From contig CAKZQF010000096.1 in the NCBI GenBank assembly GCA_937139475.1, positions 1-64,000 on the forward strand: a DNA stretch of 64,000 bases, read 5' to 3'. Below are positions 50,701 to 62,122 of this stretch, piece after piece (positions within the stretch are counted from its first letter, which is position 1; every line of letters begins with the position of its first letter). A program made the translations under genes and the position numbers. The DNA comes from an uncultured Gammaproteobacteria bacterium (lineage in GTDB: Bacteria > Pseudomonadota > Gammaproteobacteria > Enterobacterales > Psychrobiaceae). Under the pieces are notes generated by a model that was not told the DNA's origin, did no database searches, and worked only from the letters and a program-made list of their open reading frames with translations.

Positions 50701-51238
50701 CGACGACCTGGAACAAGGGTTAAAAACACTAGAAAGTGCCATTCGCAAGATAGATCGCCAAAGCCGAGAAAAGTTTAAAGCGACTTTTGATAGTGTTAAT
50801 AATGATTTCAAAGCTCTGTTTCCGAAGGTCTTTGGTGGGGGTAGCGCTCAGTTGACACTAACCGACAGTGATTTATTATTGTCTGGTGTGAGTATCATGG
50901 CGCAGCCGCCCGGCAAGAAAAATAGCACAATTGCACTGTTAAGTGGTGGCGAAAAAGCTTTAACCGCATTATCATTGGTATTTGCTATATTTCAGTTAAA
51001 CCCTGCACCATTTTGTATGCTCGATGAAGTTGATGCGCCACTTGATGACGCCAATGTCGATAGGTACTGCACTTTGGTTAAGGAAATGTCTGAAAAAGTA
51101 CAATTTATTTATATAACGCATAATAAAGTTTCAATGGAAATGGCAACTCAGTTGACTGGCGTTACGATGCAGGAAGCAGGTATTTCTCGTGTCGTTACGG
51201 TTGATGTTGACGAGGCAGTTTCTTTGGCACAACAATAA
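47744..51238 (+). CDS. smc: chromosome partition protein SMC
   Basis: A 1164-residue SMC ATPase that compacts and helps separate chromosomes with ScpA/ScpB. Walker A GPNGCGKS (31-38), two very Gln-rich coiled coils (about 170-500 and 660-1000), a central hinge (about 510-650), then signature LLSGGEKALTAL and Walker B MLDEVDAPLDDANV. I start at MRLKYLKLAGFKSF (47744), where SMC proteins begin; the frame runs 19 residues further up. Presence of SMC, not MukB, argues against Enterobacterales and Vibrionales. zipA follows. Confidence 0.96.
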   Translation: MRLKYLKLAGFKSFVDPTKIEFTQALSAVVGPNGCGKSNIIDAVRWVLGESSAKNLRGEGMTDVIFNGSSARKPVSNASVELMFDNTQGKAAGPWATYTDIAIKRQVNRDGQSDYFVNGQKCRRRDISDLLSGTGLGPRSYSIIEQGTISRLVESKPQELRVFIEEAAGITKYKERKRDTENRIRHSRENLARLADLRHELQGQIASLETQAQLAQDYTTLKQQERELNQNIIVARWQSFFNELEQVAMTLAQQQTQMAQLENDLAHLQTTEAARGNALSDQRQALDALNTKCNNLETDIARMQLSIEHLTQTMQHAENKHSELALKLDALSQQKQGQEETLTQAEQVLAQSTQALPDYLKLYEKSQQDALEQEAEAEHSEQAFVELQHERQRLNSELLIAKQGHEQVVQDRIKLTSQLEMVKEKQLELVSAQQQLNPQALEKQVQYQQHQVNAVAQSVETHEQQIANVRVMLTSAQTKANKKQQQLSELQNRQSTLALIVKQQTQPESNRLKTHYSDTPQLWSLLDVEPQWQHAAQTILKPVLTAFVVDSLTTTGELPRHTVMVKHTNLLEQRANTNTRLSCYIACQDPAIKKIIDDLCYDVHVANDLEQANQLLPNLGAKESVVTMQGWWLSHSFCVIGDDTDEATGASLLALKQQQQELISVLQRASEQFDISLEEVEEAERQLTVALENKKALEQDYLLKQQEMLDTKQRWLLEQQQWQHLSTGLDDVMVQHTQTMQLFEIEKNQQGVFKQEISQLTKALSTTEEQLKLAQSARQIAKQQLKLLQTKQQQAQSKVHQQQMLVQKHQLKHDGCQAQLVNISAQKDDLNRELAAVAAQQESATQPLTEKKHKLKLCNQQLFTLRGEQQAQQVLVKDSIKASADFTQQWQHSQQMKDQLQGQIEKFRVKQETLKVKISAQEQALEVSQREMAQLAQSHQGGNSKSWANELAVIRDKLAQMGAINLTAIEQYNEQKGRLDYLTQQNDDLEQGLKTLESAIRKIDRQSREKFKATFDSVNNDFKALFPKVFGGGSAQLTLTDSDLLLSGVSIMAQPPGKKNSTIALLSGGEKALTALSLVFAIFQLNPAPFCMLDEVDAPLDDANVDRYCTLVKEMSEKVQFIYITHNKVSMEMATQLTGVTMQEAGISRVVTVDVDEAVSLAQQ

Positions 51239-51255
51239 AGAAGTTGGTTGATTTA

Positions 51256-52284
51256 ATGGATTTAGAATTACGTTCAGTTTTACTCATTGTTGGGGTTGTG
51301 GTGATTGCCGCTATCTTAATTCATGGCTTAATCGGTATTCGTAAGGCCAGCAAGCCTGTAGATATTAGTCACATCGATTTAAACGAAACCGATGAAGATG
51401 GTAACTTGCTGCGAGATGGCTCTGGCTTTGATCGTCACGGTGTTGGTGTGGTGAGAAAAAAAGAAAGTCAGACTGTTGAAAAAACGCATCCTGCAAGTGC
51501 ACTACCAGAGGAGCCCGTAGCGAACGTTCAAGAGACGCTAGAGCGCGAGGAAGTGCAATTAGATCTAGGACTGGGTGAGCCTCAATCAACTAGTGAAGAG
51601 AATCAAGGGATTAATTTTTCCGTTGCACTCGAAGATGAGCCAAAATCTGTTGAAGGCCCACAAATCTCAATCGACCCGCTTGATGAGCAAGAAGCCAGCC
51701 CAGTTTTTGATTCGCCTGTGATTCAGGAAAAAGAGGACTTTCTTGAGCCTAAAATAACCGCTGAACCTGTGCAACAAGAAAGCGAGATCATCACTGAAAC
51801 TGTTGATAATACGGATGTAAAAGAGCCACAATCCCACGCGCCGCAACCGGCTGAGCCAATGGATGTATTGGTGTTAAATGTAATTGCTGGTGATAACCAG
51901 GAATTGAGCGGTGCGATATTATTACCAACGCTGTTAACACTAGGGCTTAAATTTGGCGATATGGATATATTTCATCGTCACGAAAAGGCCACTGGCAAAG
52001 GTGACATCTTGTTTTCATTAGTCAATATGGTGAAACCTGGTACCTTTGATATTGATAATATGGAACAGTTTTCCACCACTGGCATCTCACTATTTATGAC
52101 TATTCCGCATCAGCACGGCAATATGGAAACCTTTAATATGATGCTAAATGCAGCGGCCAAAATTGCAGAAGCTTTTGACGGTCAGGTACTCGATGGTGAT
52201 CGCTCTACCCTGACCAAGCAATCGACCCAGCATTATGTACAACGCATCAGAGAAGTTGAGCGTAAAATGCTATTAGTTAAATAG
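51256..52284 (+). CDS. zipA: cell division protein ZipA
   Basis: A 342-residue bitopic protein that ties FtsZ to the inner membrane at the division septum. An N-terminal membrane helix (about residues 6-24) is followed by a short basic patch, a long acidic low-complexity linker (about 60-200) and the C-terminal FtsZ-binding domain (about 205-340, with GDNQELSGAILLPTLLTLGLK-type start and NMEQFSTTGISLFM). The ATG at 51256 gives the usual N-terminus; TTG at 51244 is an alternative. It lies 17 bases after smc. Confidence 0.95.
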   Translation: MDLELRSVLLIVGVVVIAAILIHGLIGIRKASKPVDISHIDLNETDEDGNLLRDGSGFDRHGVGVVRKKESQTVEKTHPASALPEEPVANVQETLEREEVQLDLGLGEPQSTSEENQGINFSVALEDEPKSVEGPQISIDPLDEQEASPVFDSPVIQEKEDFLEPKITAEPVQQESEIITETVDNTDVKEPQSHAPQPAEPMDVLVLNVIAGDNQELSGAILLPTLLTLGLKFGDMDIFHRHEKATGKGDILFSLVNMVKPGTFDIDNMEQFSTTGISLFMTIPHQHGNMETFNMMLNAAAKIAEAFDGQVLDGDRSTLTKQSTQHYVQRIREVERKMLLVK

Positions 52285-52310
52285 CTGTTGATTAACCCGA
52301 ATTAACCTTA

Positions 52311-52344
52311 AATGCGCCGAATCTAGTTCGGCGCATTGTTTTTT
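52311..52344 (+). terminator. intrinsic terminator between zipA and ligA
   Basis: AATGCGCCGAA/TTCGGCGCATT, an 11-bp perfect stem with a TCTAG loop, followed by GTTTTTT. It ends about 12 bases before the ligA ATG, so ligA is partly insulated from smc-zipA or the hairpin attenuates read-through. Confidence 0.85.
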
Positions 52345-52346
52345 AA

Positions 52347-54383
<2,037 letters not shown>

Positions 54384-54394
54384 GGTAAGATATT

Positions 54395-54886
54395 TTGCGT
54401 TATAACCCATTTAGAGATTACGATAAATACGGTTGCTTAAAGGTTCCATTAGCTTTTTATTTAGGCTTAGCCTTTTTATTACGTAGCTATGTTATTTGGG
54501 TTATTGCACTATCCTATCGTCAGGATACTGGTGGGCTATTAAGTCTTTTTTATCCTTCTCGTAGTGAGTTTACGATGGCGCTGTTAGTTGGTGCACCGGC
54601 ACTAATTGTTGCGGTCATCGTTAGCTTACGCCGTGTTGGTATGCCGCAGTTAGCTGAAAAAGCATGGCATAATATTCGGTTGGTGATGGCGACAGTTGCA
54701 TTGGCCCAGCTGGGCTACTTGCTTTCAATTGGCAGGTTATCGTTACATAACCTTAAACATATCTTTGTTACCTATCCGGTCATCGCAGAGCTTGTTGCAC
54801 TGTTATTGGTGACGGGGTATTGCGTCTTCAATCGTCGTTTTATTGATGCCACACGTGAGTTTCCGCAAGCTCCAGAACAAGCCTGA
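54395..54886 (+). CDS. DUF2919 (YfeZ-like) membrane protein
   Basis: A 163-residue inner-membrane protein with about four hydrophobic helices. The start DYDKYGCLKVPLAFYLGL and LFYPSRSEF fit the DUF2919 family, whose E. coli member is YfeZ; function is unknown. The start is a TTG with GGGTAAG about eight bases upstream and no ATG nearby. It follows ligA by 11 bases and may be cotranscribed. A hairpin (54899-54930) follows the stop. Confidence 0.85.
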   Translation: MRYNPFRDYDKYGCLKVPLAFYLGLAFLLRSYVIWVIALSYRQDTGGLLSLFYPSRSEFTMALLVGAPALIVAVIVSLRRVGMPQLAEKAWHNIRLVMATVALAQLGYLLSIGRLSLHNLKHIFVTYPVIAELVALLLVTGYCVFNRRFIDATREFPQAPEQA

Positions 54887-54898
54887 AGGTGCTGCTGG

Positions 54899-54930
54899 GC
54901 AATCAGTGGCCAGTATCGGTAACTGATTGC
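54899..54930. terminator. weak hairpin between DUF2919 and PspB-like genes
   Basis: GCAATCAGT pairs with ACTGATTGC over nine bases around a 14-base loop. It sits between convergent genes and has no T-run. Confidence 0.35.
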
Positions 54931-54952
54931 GCAGTGGGGGGGAATACACTCG

Positions 54953-55195
54953 CTATAGGTTATTGATTTTGTTTTTTAGATCATAGCCTTCTTGCGTTAC
55001 GATTGTTTCCAGGTTTGCGACACGGGTTTGTAAGTTTTGAACTTTTTCATTCAATTTCTCGTTGACCTCGATTAACCTTTGCATATCGCTCTCTAGATCT
55101 TTGGTTTTGCAATTATGGTTTTTCGATCGTTTCTTCAGCACGTCACCGAGGATCCCCAAGGCAACGATAATGACTATCATTGTATATAAACTCAT
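54953..55195 (-). CDS. small PspB-like membrane protein with a coiled coil
   Basis: An 80-residue protein with one N-terminal membrane helix (MSLYTMIVIIVALGILGDVL), a basic stretch and a C-terminal coiled coil (LIEVNEKLNEKVQNL, RVANLETIV). The layout and the RVANLETIV-type segment resemble phage-shock protein B, but no pspA or pspC is near, so PspB function is not shown. The ATG at 55195 has AGGGA eight bases upstream and is preferred to the start at 55249. Confidence 0.75.
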   Translation of the reverse strand: MSLYTMIVIIVALGILGDVLKKRSKNHNCKTKDLESDMQRLIEVNEKLNEKVQNLQTRVANLETIVTQEGYDLKNKINNL

Positions 55196-55333
55196 ACTAT
55201 TTCCCTTAAATTCATTGGCCTTCCAAATCAATAAGTTGTTAGTAAGCAAAATAAATGCCTGTAATTGTAACTAATTGAAAAGTAGCGTTTATGTTCTATA
55301 TTTACTTTATTGCGTGGTTATTTCAACCACTTT

Positions 55334-55786
55334 TTAGTTAGTTTTTTGATAAAGGCTTACGGTAGACAGTGAATGTTTATAGCTACCTTTAGTTTCTTTT
55401 GTTGAATAGGATAAATAGATAAGCGTGTTATTTTCTTTGTCATATATTCGACGAACTTTTAATGTCTTAAATAAGATGCTCAACGACTCTTTAAAGACCA
55501 CCTCACCATTCTTTGATTGGTCGATATTGGCTAAATGTTGTGGTGCTATTTTCCCAGTTTGACGACAGGCAATGCTTGCATTGGACGGGTCAGAAAGATC
55601 AAAGTTGGCTTCAACATGACTGATGTGGCAAGTGACGCCAGGAATTTTAGGGTCATGCTTGGCGTCGATGAAAATATCAGAGGTCGTGAGTAGGCCAAGG
55701 CTAACTTTCCCGACATCTTCCGAGCAACCGACTACTAAGAAAGGCAGCGCTAGTAGCGCTAAAGGGCGTAATTTTTGTGCAAACAT
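55334..55786 (-). CDS. creA: CreA-family lipoprotein
   Basis: A 150-residue protein that matches CreA along its length (PGVTCHISHVEANFDLS, SIACRQTGKI, GEVVFKESLSILFKTLKV, YDKENNTLIYLSYS). The N-terminus has a lipobox LVVGC, so it is probably lipid-anchored. The role of CreA is unknown; in E. coli it is linked to the CreBC regulon, but no creBC is here. It is separate from the PspB-like gene by 138 bases. Confidence 0.9.
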   Translation of the reverse strand: MFAQKLRPLALLALPFLVVGCSEDVGKVSLGLLTTSDIFIDAKHDPKIPGVTCHISHVEANFDLSDPSNASIACRQTGKIAPQHLANIDQSKNGEVVFKESLSILFKTLKVRRIYDKENNTLIYLSYSTKETKGSYKHSLSTVSLYQKTN

Positions 55787-56083
55787 AATAACAATTCCAG
55801 TTAACTCGTCTAATCAGACGATAACGAAGCTTCAGGTTTTGTGGATAATATCTTAACGGATTTGGTTAATCGAGTTTAATTGTTTAACCATACCAATAGT
55901 TTTAAATCTAAGCTAATGTCATTTTTAAAACGTAAAAATAGGTGTAGCGAAGCCGTTACAGTGTTTTTATTGGTTTTAAATTAACTTTTAGGTTGACGTC
56001 TTGGTGAACTTTAGTTAATTTAAACGCATGTTTTATTATTGCCAAATTGTCTTGGCTAACTTTTGCTGGTAAAGGATACGTAA

Positions 56084-56833
56084 ATGAAAATTCTTGTGCC
56101 GATTAAACGCGTCGTTGATTACAACGTAAAAGTGCGTGTTAAATCTGATAACACTGATGTCGATCTAAGTAACTTAAAGATGTCAATTAACCCATTTTGT
56201 GAAATTGCTGTTGAAGAAGCTGTACGACTAAAAGAAGCTGGTGTTGCTAGTGAAGTTGTTGTGGTTTCTATTGGCGAAAAAGCTTGCCAAGAGCAACTTC
56301 GTACTGCGTTGGCGCTTGGTGCTGACCGTGGTATTCAAATTGAAACAAGCGAAAAAGTTCAGCCATTATCAGTTGCTAAATTACTGCATAAAGTTGTTGA
56401 AGAAGAGCAACCACAAATTGTGCTACTTGGTAAGCAAACCATTGATGGTGACAATAACCAAACTGGCCAAATGCTAGCGGCTCTTGCAGGTATGCCACAA
56501 GGTACATTTGCTTCTGAAGTTAAAGTTGAAGGCGATAAAGTTCAAGTAACACGTGAAGTAGACGGCGGTCTGATGACTGTTGAGCTAAACCTTCCTGCTG
56601 TTGTGACAACTGATTTACGTCTGAACGAACCTCGTTATGCTTCACTGCCAAACATCATGAAAGCGAAGCGTAAGCCGATTGCTGTTAAGACTCCTGAAGA
56701 GTTAGGTGTTGAGATTGCAACAAATATCGAAGTGTTAAAAGTTGAAAGCCCTGCTTCTCGTAGCGCTGGTGTAATGGTTGAATCAGTAGATGAGCTAGTA
56801 GCTAAACTACGTAACGAAGCGAAGGTGATCTAA
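56084..56833 (+). CDS. etfB: electron transfer flavoprotein beta subunit
   Basis: A 249-residue subunit that binds AMP and, with EtfA, carries electrons from acyl-CoA and other dehydrogenases to ETF-quinone oxidoreductase. Typical blocks are [37 protein letters not shown] and [30 protein letters not shown] gives a good start. The stop overlaps the etfA ATG by one base. The upstream 297 bases (55787-56083) hold only tentative promoter elements (TTGACG near 55993). Confidence 0.97.
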   Translation: MKILVPIKRVVDYNVKVRVKSDNTDVDLSNLKMSINPFCEIAVEEAVRLKEAGVASEVVVVSIGEKACQEQLRTALALGADRGIQIETSEKVQPLSVAKLLHKVVEEEQPQIVLLGKQTIDGDNNQTGQMLAALAGMPQGTFASEVKVEGDKVQVTREVDGGLMTVELNLPAVVTTDLRLNEPRYASLPNIMKAKRKPIAVKTPEELGVEIATNIEVLKVESPASRSAGVMVESVDELVAKLRNEAKVI

Positions 56834-57759
56834 TGACTATTTTAGTAATTGCAGAGCATGATAATGCTGTTCTAAAAACGGATACTCACAAAGTCGTTGC
56901 TGCAGCAGCGGCCATTGGTGGTGATATCAATGTACTAGTCGCTGGTGCTAACTGTGGTGATGTAGCGCAAAGTGCTGCAAAGCTTGCTGGCGTTTCAAAA
57001 GTTTTAGTTGCTGACAACGCGGCTTATGAGCATCACCTTGCCGAAAACTTAGGTCTGCTAGTTGCTGATCTTGGTAAGGAATACAGCCACATTCTAGCTG
57101 CTGCATCAACCACAGGTAAAAACTTCTTACCACGTAGTGCTGCACTTTTAGATGTTGCCCAAATTTCTGACATTATCCGCGTAGACGCGCCAGATACATT
57201 CGCTCGTCCTTTCTATGCTGGTAACGCCATTGCTACAGTAAAGAGCAGTGATAGCATTAAAGTTATCACCGTTCGTACCTCAGCGTTTGACGCTGTTGAA
57301 GAAACTGGTAGCGCAGAAGTTGTTGCTGCTGATGCGGCACATGATGCTGGTATTTCAAGCTATATTGGTAGCGAGATGACAGTATCTGAACGTCCTGATC
57401 TAGGTAGTGCGAGCATTATCATTTCTGGTGGCCGTGGCATGCAAAATGGCGAAAACTTCAAGATGCTTGAAGAAGTTGCTGATAAGCTAGGCGCTGGTGT
57501 TGGTGCATCACGTGCTGCAGTTGACGCTGGTTTCGTGCCAAATGATATGCAAGTTGGTCAAACGGGTAAAATCGTTGCGCCTGAACTGTACATTGCCGTT
57601 GGTATCTCTGGGGCGATTCAACATCTTGCCGGTATGAAAGATTCAAAGGTAATTGTTGCAATCAACAAAGATCCTGAAGCGCCAATCTTCCAGGTTGCTG
57701 ACTACGGTTTAGAAGCTGACTTGTTTGACGCAGTACCAGAATTAAACGCAAAGCTTTAA
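56833..57759 (+). CDS. etfA: electron transfer flavoprotein alpha subunit
   Basis: A 308-residue subunit holding most of the FAD site (SGGRGMQNGENFKMLEEVA, GASRAAVDAGF, GQTGKIVAPELYIAVGISGA). Forms a heterodimer with EtfB in the cytoplasm. Coupled to etfB by a one-base overlap. A strong terminator follows. Confidence 0.97.
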   Translation: MTILVIAEHDNAVLKTDTHKVVAAAAAIGGDINVLVAGANCGDVAQSAAKLAGVSKVLVADNAAYEHHLAENLGLLVADLGKEYSHILAAASTTGKNFLPRSAALLDVAQISDIIRVDAPDTFARPFYAGNAIATVKSSDSIKVITVRTSAFDAVEETGSAEVVAADAAHDAGISSYIGSEMTVSERPDLGSASIIISGGRGMQNGENFKMLEEVADKLGAGVGASRAAVDAGFVPNDMQVGQTGKIVAPELYIAVGISGAIQHLAGMKDSKVIVAINKDPEAPIFQVADYGLEADLFDAVPELNAKL

Positions 57760-57773
57760 TTTCTGATTCACTG

Positions 57774-57800
57774 AAAAAAAGCGCCGCTGGCGCTTTTTTT
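57774..57800 (+). terminator. intrinsic terminator of etfBA
   Basis: Seven A, GCGCC-GCT-GGCGC, seven T: a classic terminator 14 bases after the etfA stop, able to work on both strands. Confidence 0.92.
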
Positions 57801-57807
57801 ATGCCTT

Positions 57808-57958
57808 ATACCAAGTGTATTAATTTTGTAGCGAGGATAGACGGATAAGAGCAAGGCATTTATTTTTATATATATAGTCCTTCTACACAAAAATAAATAA
57901 CGTAGCCATTATTCATTTAGACCGTGAAAAATGGTTAGTTTATGTGTACATTTGGTAT
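57808..57958. mobile_element. MITE-like repeat with terminal inverted repeats
   Basis: ATACCAAGTGTA (57808-57819) and TACATTTGGTAT (57947-57958) are inverted copies with one mismatch and bound a 151-bp AT-rich unit. Inside, ATTTATTTTT (57858-57867) and AAAAATAAAT (57889-57898) form a second perfect inverted repeat. It codes for nothing obvious. Dispersed repeats starting TATACCAA are, from memory, common between genes in Colwellia-like bacteria. The right end falls inside the longest possible tdk frame, which argues that frame is not the true start. Confidence 0.6.
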
Positions 57959-58001
57959 TAAATTTACGGTAAACTATTCTTTTTTCATTCGAGCATCTTC
58001 T

Positions 58002-58580
58002 GTGGCCCAACTCTACTTTTACTATTCAGCGATGAACGCTGGTAAATCGACTTCACTATTACAATCTGCTTATAACTACAAAGAGCGGGGCATGGAGTCT
58101 GTTATTTTTACCGCCTCGATTGATAATCGTTATGGTAAAGGTAAAGTAACGTCGAGAATTGGTTTGAGCCAAGACGCAGATATCTTCTCAAACAGCTGTA
58201 ATCTATTTACCATGATGGAGCAGAAGCTATCCAACGGACCGGTACATTGCGTACTGATTGATGAGTGCCAATTCTTAACCAAAGAACAGGTAAAGCAGCT
58301 TAGCAGGGTTGTTGATGACCTTAATGTACCGGTGCTATGTTATGGCTTGCGGACTGACTTCATGGGAGAGCCTTTTGAGGGAAGTCTGTACTTAATGAGC
58401 TGGGCTGACAAACTGATTGAACTAAAAACGGTTTGTCACTGTGGCCGCAAAGCGACGATGGTTGTGCGTACCGATAGTGAGGGTAGAGCGCTAAACAGTG
58501 GTTCACAAGTAGAGATTGGCGGCAATGAACGCTACGTTTCAATGTGCCGCCAACACTTTAGTCAATTGGTCTGGTCATAA
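58002..58580 (+). CDS. tdk: thymidine kinase
   Basis: A type II thymidine kinase of about 192 residues that salvages thymidine to dTMP. Visible are the P-loop [19 protein letters not shown], the lasso region with YGLRTDF and Cys-containing zinc sites (CHCGRKA and CRQHF). I chose the GTG at 58002 because the protein then begins like other family members ([16 protein letters not shown]). The ATG at 57942 would add 20 residues encoded by the repeat end. It overlaps the M16 gene tail to tail by six bases. Confidence 0.95.
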   Translation: MAQLYFYYSAMNAGKSTSLLQSAYNYKERGMESVIFTASIDNRYGKGKVTSRIGLSQDADIFSNSCNLFTMMEQKLSNGPVHCVLIDECQFLTKEQVKQLSRVVDDLNVPVLCYGLRTDFMGEPFEGSLYLMSWADKLIELKTVCHCGRKATMVVRTDSEGRALNSGSQVEIGGNERYVSMCRQHFSQLVWS

Positions 58581-61358
58581 TAATATTTTCTCGGCACGTG
58601 ATTTAAAATCGACAACGTCGTTAATTTGCGTGCCGGATTTAAAAATTTGCTCATCGGTAACATTATTAGCATGTGTGTTTAAGATGAGTCGGTCAGCATC
58701 CTCAGGTAAAATACACTGCTCAATAAAATCGAGCATCTCTTGCTTAGTGACTTGTTCAATTCCCCGTAGTGTATCTTGCTGATGACGAAATTCATGGTCA
58801 TTATTGCCAATACAAATCCAAAAGCGTTGCACAGCGCTTTGTTGTGTTTTATCGGGCGTTGAAATCTGGCTTTTTAAACCATGAACCGCTGCCTGCCACT
58901 TTGCCGGCTCCAGGCCTTCGATATAGCACTTAAATTGTGCAAGCACGTTATCAATCGCCTCAAGTAATTGGCTTGGGTCTGCAACGGGAGATTGGATATA
59001 TAGAATACAGCCAGGATGACGATTGACGGGCATATAATTAGTACCACAAAGGTAACCAAGCTGCCTTTCGGTTCTTATTTTTTCAAAAAAGAACGAGCTT
59101 ATTAATTGACTGAACAGGCTGTATAAGGCGGTGCTGTTCGCGTTAGCTAGCTTAGCTTGGTAATAGATAATAATACTAGCGTCATCATGGCTGCTATCTA
59201 CAGTTAATAATTGACTACCTGTTTGAGCTAGTGACACCAGCGCTTTTCTTGAAGGGCGCATTGGCTTGGCCAGCGCGGAAATTTGTCGATAGATACTATC
59301 AGCAAAGATTTCAATTTCAGTAGTCTCCCAATCACCATGTACATAGGACTCTAGATGTACGCAATCATAAATCTCTTTGTTGAACGCTAGTAAATGTTCT
59401 AATTCAATATCGCTAATCTCTTTTTTGAGTTGCTCAGGCGCATACTGTCGTGGTTGTAGTGCAATACTTAATTGACTAAAAAGGCGATTGACGGGTTTCG
59501 CTTTCTCACTGTTACTCCAGCTCGTGATAAGTTGCTGCTTAATTTCGTTAAATCGTTCAGTTGAATATTGGCGCAGTCTAATTTGAGCAATAAGCATATC
59601 GAAATACAAAAAGAGCTTCGGCGTGAAACCACTCACGTGCAGGGTCAAGCCACTTTGGTGAGGATAAATATCGTAATGCATCCCTGCCAGTTCAGCAGGG
59701 TAGGTGAGTTCGGCTAACGAATCATGTAATAGCTCTACGTAAAGGCGGCACAGTGCCACACTTCGCGCGTTTTTGCCGACCGCTTGACTGTCGATGGCTG
59801 TATAAATATGGCCTTTGGGGACTTTGAATTTGGTTTCAGCCATATGCCATAAGCGAAACCCCTCCTTGCGTATCAATTGATTAGGCACGGTGGAATTTGT
59901 CATGCTTGGTCGGTAATTCAGGCGCTCAATAATAAACGGATTAATACTTGGCAAGGTTAATTGAGGCGGCGTGATCTCTAGGGGAGCATCTAGCCAGGCT
60001 TGTTGAGTTGCTTCGCTGATTGGTAACAGTTGATATGGGGTATCATACCATTTAGATTTCTGGCTTGTCGGCTCTGTTAGACTGATGGTGATCAAGCGCA
60101 GTTGCTGCGGCGTCATGTGCGCCAGGCAAGCGTCAATTACGTCAGGTTCATATCGGTCAAGCGAATAATCGCCATAGATGGTATCGTTGCTCTCATAACG
60201 AAACATATTGGTTGCTAGGTGACTCGTTAGACTACTTGGGTTAGTTGGTTCTTGAAAGTCAAAAGCCGTTTTCACTAAACTATGCTTTTCCAGATAACGC
60301 CATGCCTCGATGCCTTGTTGTTTGATCAGATTAATTTGCTTAAATACAAGGGAGATAACCTGGTCTTTGTTATCTAGTCCCTGTTGGGTCAGTGAAACGG
60401 ATATTGAGAACTCGGTATAGTTATACCCTTGCAGCCCTGTTCCTGCTGAGAGTGCATTTGCCAGACCAAGGGCTTTTAAATGTGATAGCAGGCTGCCTTC
60501 TCCCTCATGACCAAGCAAATAGCCGATGTAGGATAGGGGTTTATTATGGTAATTGATTAACTGGTGTGGCATCGAAAAATTGAGATGCAATTTTTTTAGC
60601 TCTCGTTCAGGTTTTATCGCAATCTCGATAGCGCTTGCTTGCGGTAGGTAGAGCGGTACCTCTGGGTAGTTGGCGTCTAAATCGCGAAAAGCGATATTAC
60701 TAAAATGTTGTTTAGCCGTTTGCTCTAGTTGGTCTAGTGATTGATTAGACAATAAAACGAGCTTCATCTTTGAGGCGCAATACTTACTAAGATAAAAATC
60801 TTTTAATACCCCTTCTTTGATCGTGCCTTTTTCACCGCCAAAGGTTTGATGGTTACCAACGGAGAACTTGGCAAATGGATGCGCCGGATTGGCAACCTCT
60901 TTTAATACCGATAAGAAGCGCCGATTCTCGTCGCGATACTTAAGCTGGTACTCGGAATCAACCGCGTTGATTTCTTTTTCGATCCATTGCTGGTCAAGCA
61001 GCGGATTGATAAAAAAATCACTAAACCTATCTAATGCTTGCTCAAAGAACGCATTGTTTATCGCAAAATAAAAATTGGTATGTTCGCTGCCTGTCCAGGC
61101 ATTATGGTGACCACCGTGCCCCTTGATAAATCGGTGATATTCACTCGGTTCAGGGAAGCGTTTAGTGCCCAAAAACATCATATGCTCGAGTAAATGGGCG
61201 AGGCCTTCGTGTTCAATTGGGTCGTCAAAGTGGCCTACATTTACTGCTAAAGCCGCAGAAGATTTATCTGTTTTACTATCACTTACCAGTAAAGCATCTA
61301 AGCCATTTGGTAGCGTAACGTGACGATAATCTTTTGGATCATTGGGTGATGTTATCAA
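58575..61358 (-). CDS. M16-family zinc metalloprotease (pitrilysin/insulinase type)
   Basis: A 927-residue inverzincin. The zinc motif is His55-x-x-Glu58-His59 ([14 protein letters not shown]), with a distal Glu in the NAVDSEYQ region. Four M16 domains are expected from the length; only the first is catalytic. E. coli PtrA is similar in size, but this protein shows no signal peptide and may be cytoplasmic. The TTG at 61358 has GGAG five to six bases upstream. Substrates are probably small peptides. 61359-61633 upstream is AT-rich without a gene. Confidence 0.93.
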   Translation of the reverse strand: MITSPNDPKDYRHVTLPNGLDALLVSDSKTDKSSAALAVNVGHFDDPIEHEGLAHLLEHMMFLGTKRFPEPSEYHRFIKGHGGHHNAWTGSEHTNFYFAINNAFFEQALDRFSDFFINPLLDQQWIEKEINAVDSEYQLKYRDENRRFLSVLKEVANPAHPFAKFSVGNHQTFGGEKGTIKEGVLKDFYLSKYCASKMKLVLLSNQSLDQLEQTAKQHFSNIAFRDLDANYPEVPLYLPQASAIEIAIKPERELKKLHLNFSMPHQLINYHNKPLSYIGYLLGHEGEGSLLSHLKALGLANALSAGTGLQGYNYTEFSISVSLTQQGLDNKDQVISLVFKQINLIKQQGIEAWRYLEKHSLVKTAFDFQEPTNPSSLTSHLATNMFRYESNDTIYGDYSLDRYEPDVIDACLAHMTPQQLRLITISLTEPTSQKSKWYDTPYQLLPISEATQQAWLDAPLEITPPQLTLPSINPFIIERLNYRPSMTNSTVPNQLIRKEGFRLWHMAETKFKVPKGHIYTAIDSQAVGKNARSVALCRLYVELLHDSLAELTYPAELAGMHYDIYPHQSGLTLHVSGFTPKLFLYFDMLIAQIRLRQYSTERFNEIKQQLITSWSNSEKAKPVNRLFSQLSIALQPRQYAPEQLKKEISDIELEHLLAFNKEIYDCVHLESYVHGDWETTEIEIFADSIYRQISALAKPMRPSRKALVSLAQTGSQLLTVDSSHDDASIIIYYQAKLANANSTALYSLFSQLISSFFFEKIRTERQLGYLCGTNYMPVNRHPGCILYIQSPVADPSQLLEAIDNVLAQFKCYIEGLEPAKWQAAVHGLKSQISTPDKTQQSAVQRFWICIGNNDHEFRHQQDTLRGIEQVTKQEMLDFIEQCILPEDADRLILNTHANNVTDEQIFKSGTQINDVVDFKSRAEKILL

Positions 61359-61633
61359 TTTAACTCCGTCGATAAATAGGCTGCGGTGCGAATTATTATT
61401 TGGGGATTAGTCTCCTAAAAGCAATAAAAATTCAAAAATTATCTATTGAATATATTTAGTATGGCTTAATTGTAAGCTGCTGAGAATAAATACTTTAGCC
61501 CTATTCTCAATGGTTGTCTATTTTGTGTTCTAAAAGCTTGGTGCACTAGACTTTTGCCCAATTGCACGAGCATGCAAATTTGTCACACTAGTCCTTTATT
61601 GTTAATAGTATTAATTAGGCAGGGAAACTTCTC

Positions 61634-62122
61634 ATGAAGCTTTATATAATGCGCCATGGACAGGCACAGCCTGTAGCTCCTTCAGATAAAGAGCGTGTAT
61701 TAACTGAAACGGGCCGCCAAGAGAGTCTAATCATGACGAAATGGCTAGCAAAGCATCAGACTAATTTCGACCTTACCTTTGTGAGCCCTTATCTGCGCGC
61801 CCTTGAAACGTTCGAGATTGCCAGCCAAATTATTGAAAATAAGCCACAGCATCATGTACTCGAAGAACTTACGCCGGATTCATCACCGGAAACCTGCGGT
61901 GATACACTACTGGCTTATTGTGCTCAGATTAAAGCGACCTCTGCGCTGGTTGTATCACACTTACCATTGGTAGGCTTGCTGGTGGCTGATCTATGTAAAG
62001 GTGCCATCATGCCAAGCTTTACTACTTCATCCATTGCTTGCGTTGAGCTTGACCTTGAAAATTGGCAAGGCGAACTCTTGTGGCATGAGAGTTATCAAGA
62101 CGTGGTTAGTAGCACGCTTTAG
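61634..62122 (+). CDS. sixA: phosphohistidine phosphatase SixA
   Basis: A 162-residue RHG-type phosphatase: the catalytic His8 lies in IMRHGQA, and a second His in VVSHLPLVG. SixA acts on phosphohistidine in the Npr/PTS or ArcB phosphotransfer domains. AGGGAAACTTCTC precedes the ATG. It overlaps smrB by four bases, tail to tail. The sixA-smrB-prmB-aroC neighbourhood is conserved with E. coli. Confidence 0.95.
   Translation: MKLYIMRHGQAQPVAPSDKERVLTETGRQESLIMTKWLAKHQTNFDLTFVSPYLRALETFEIASQIIENKPQHHVLEELTPDSSPETCGDTLLAYCAQIKATSALVVSHLPLVGLLVADLCKGAIMPSFTTSSIACVELDLENWQGELLWHESYQDVVSSTL

Noticed and set aside
57942-58001. Extended tdk start at ATG 57942
   Set aside because: The extra 20 residues are encoded partly by the repeat end and are not like thymidine kinase N-termini.
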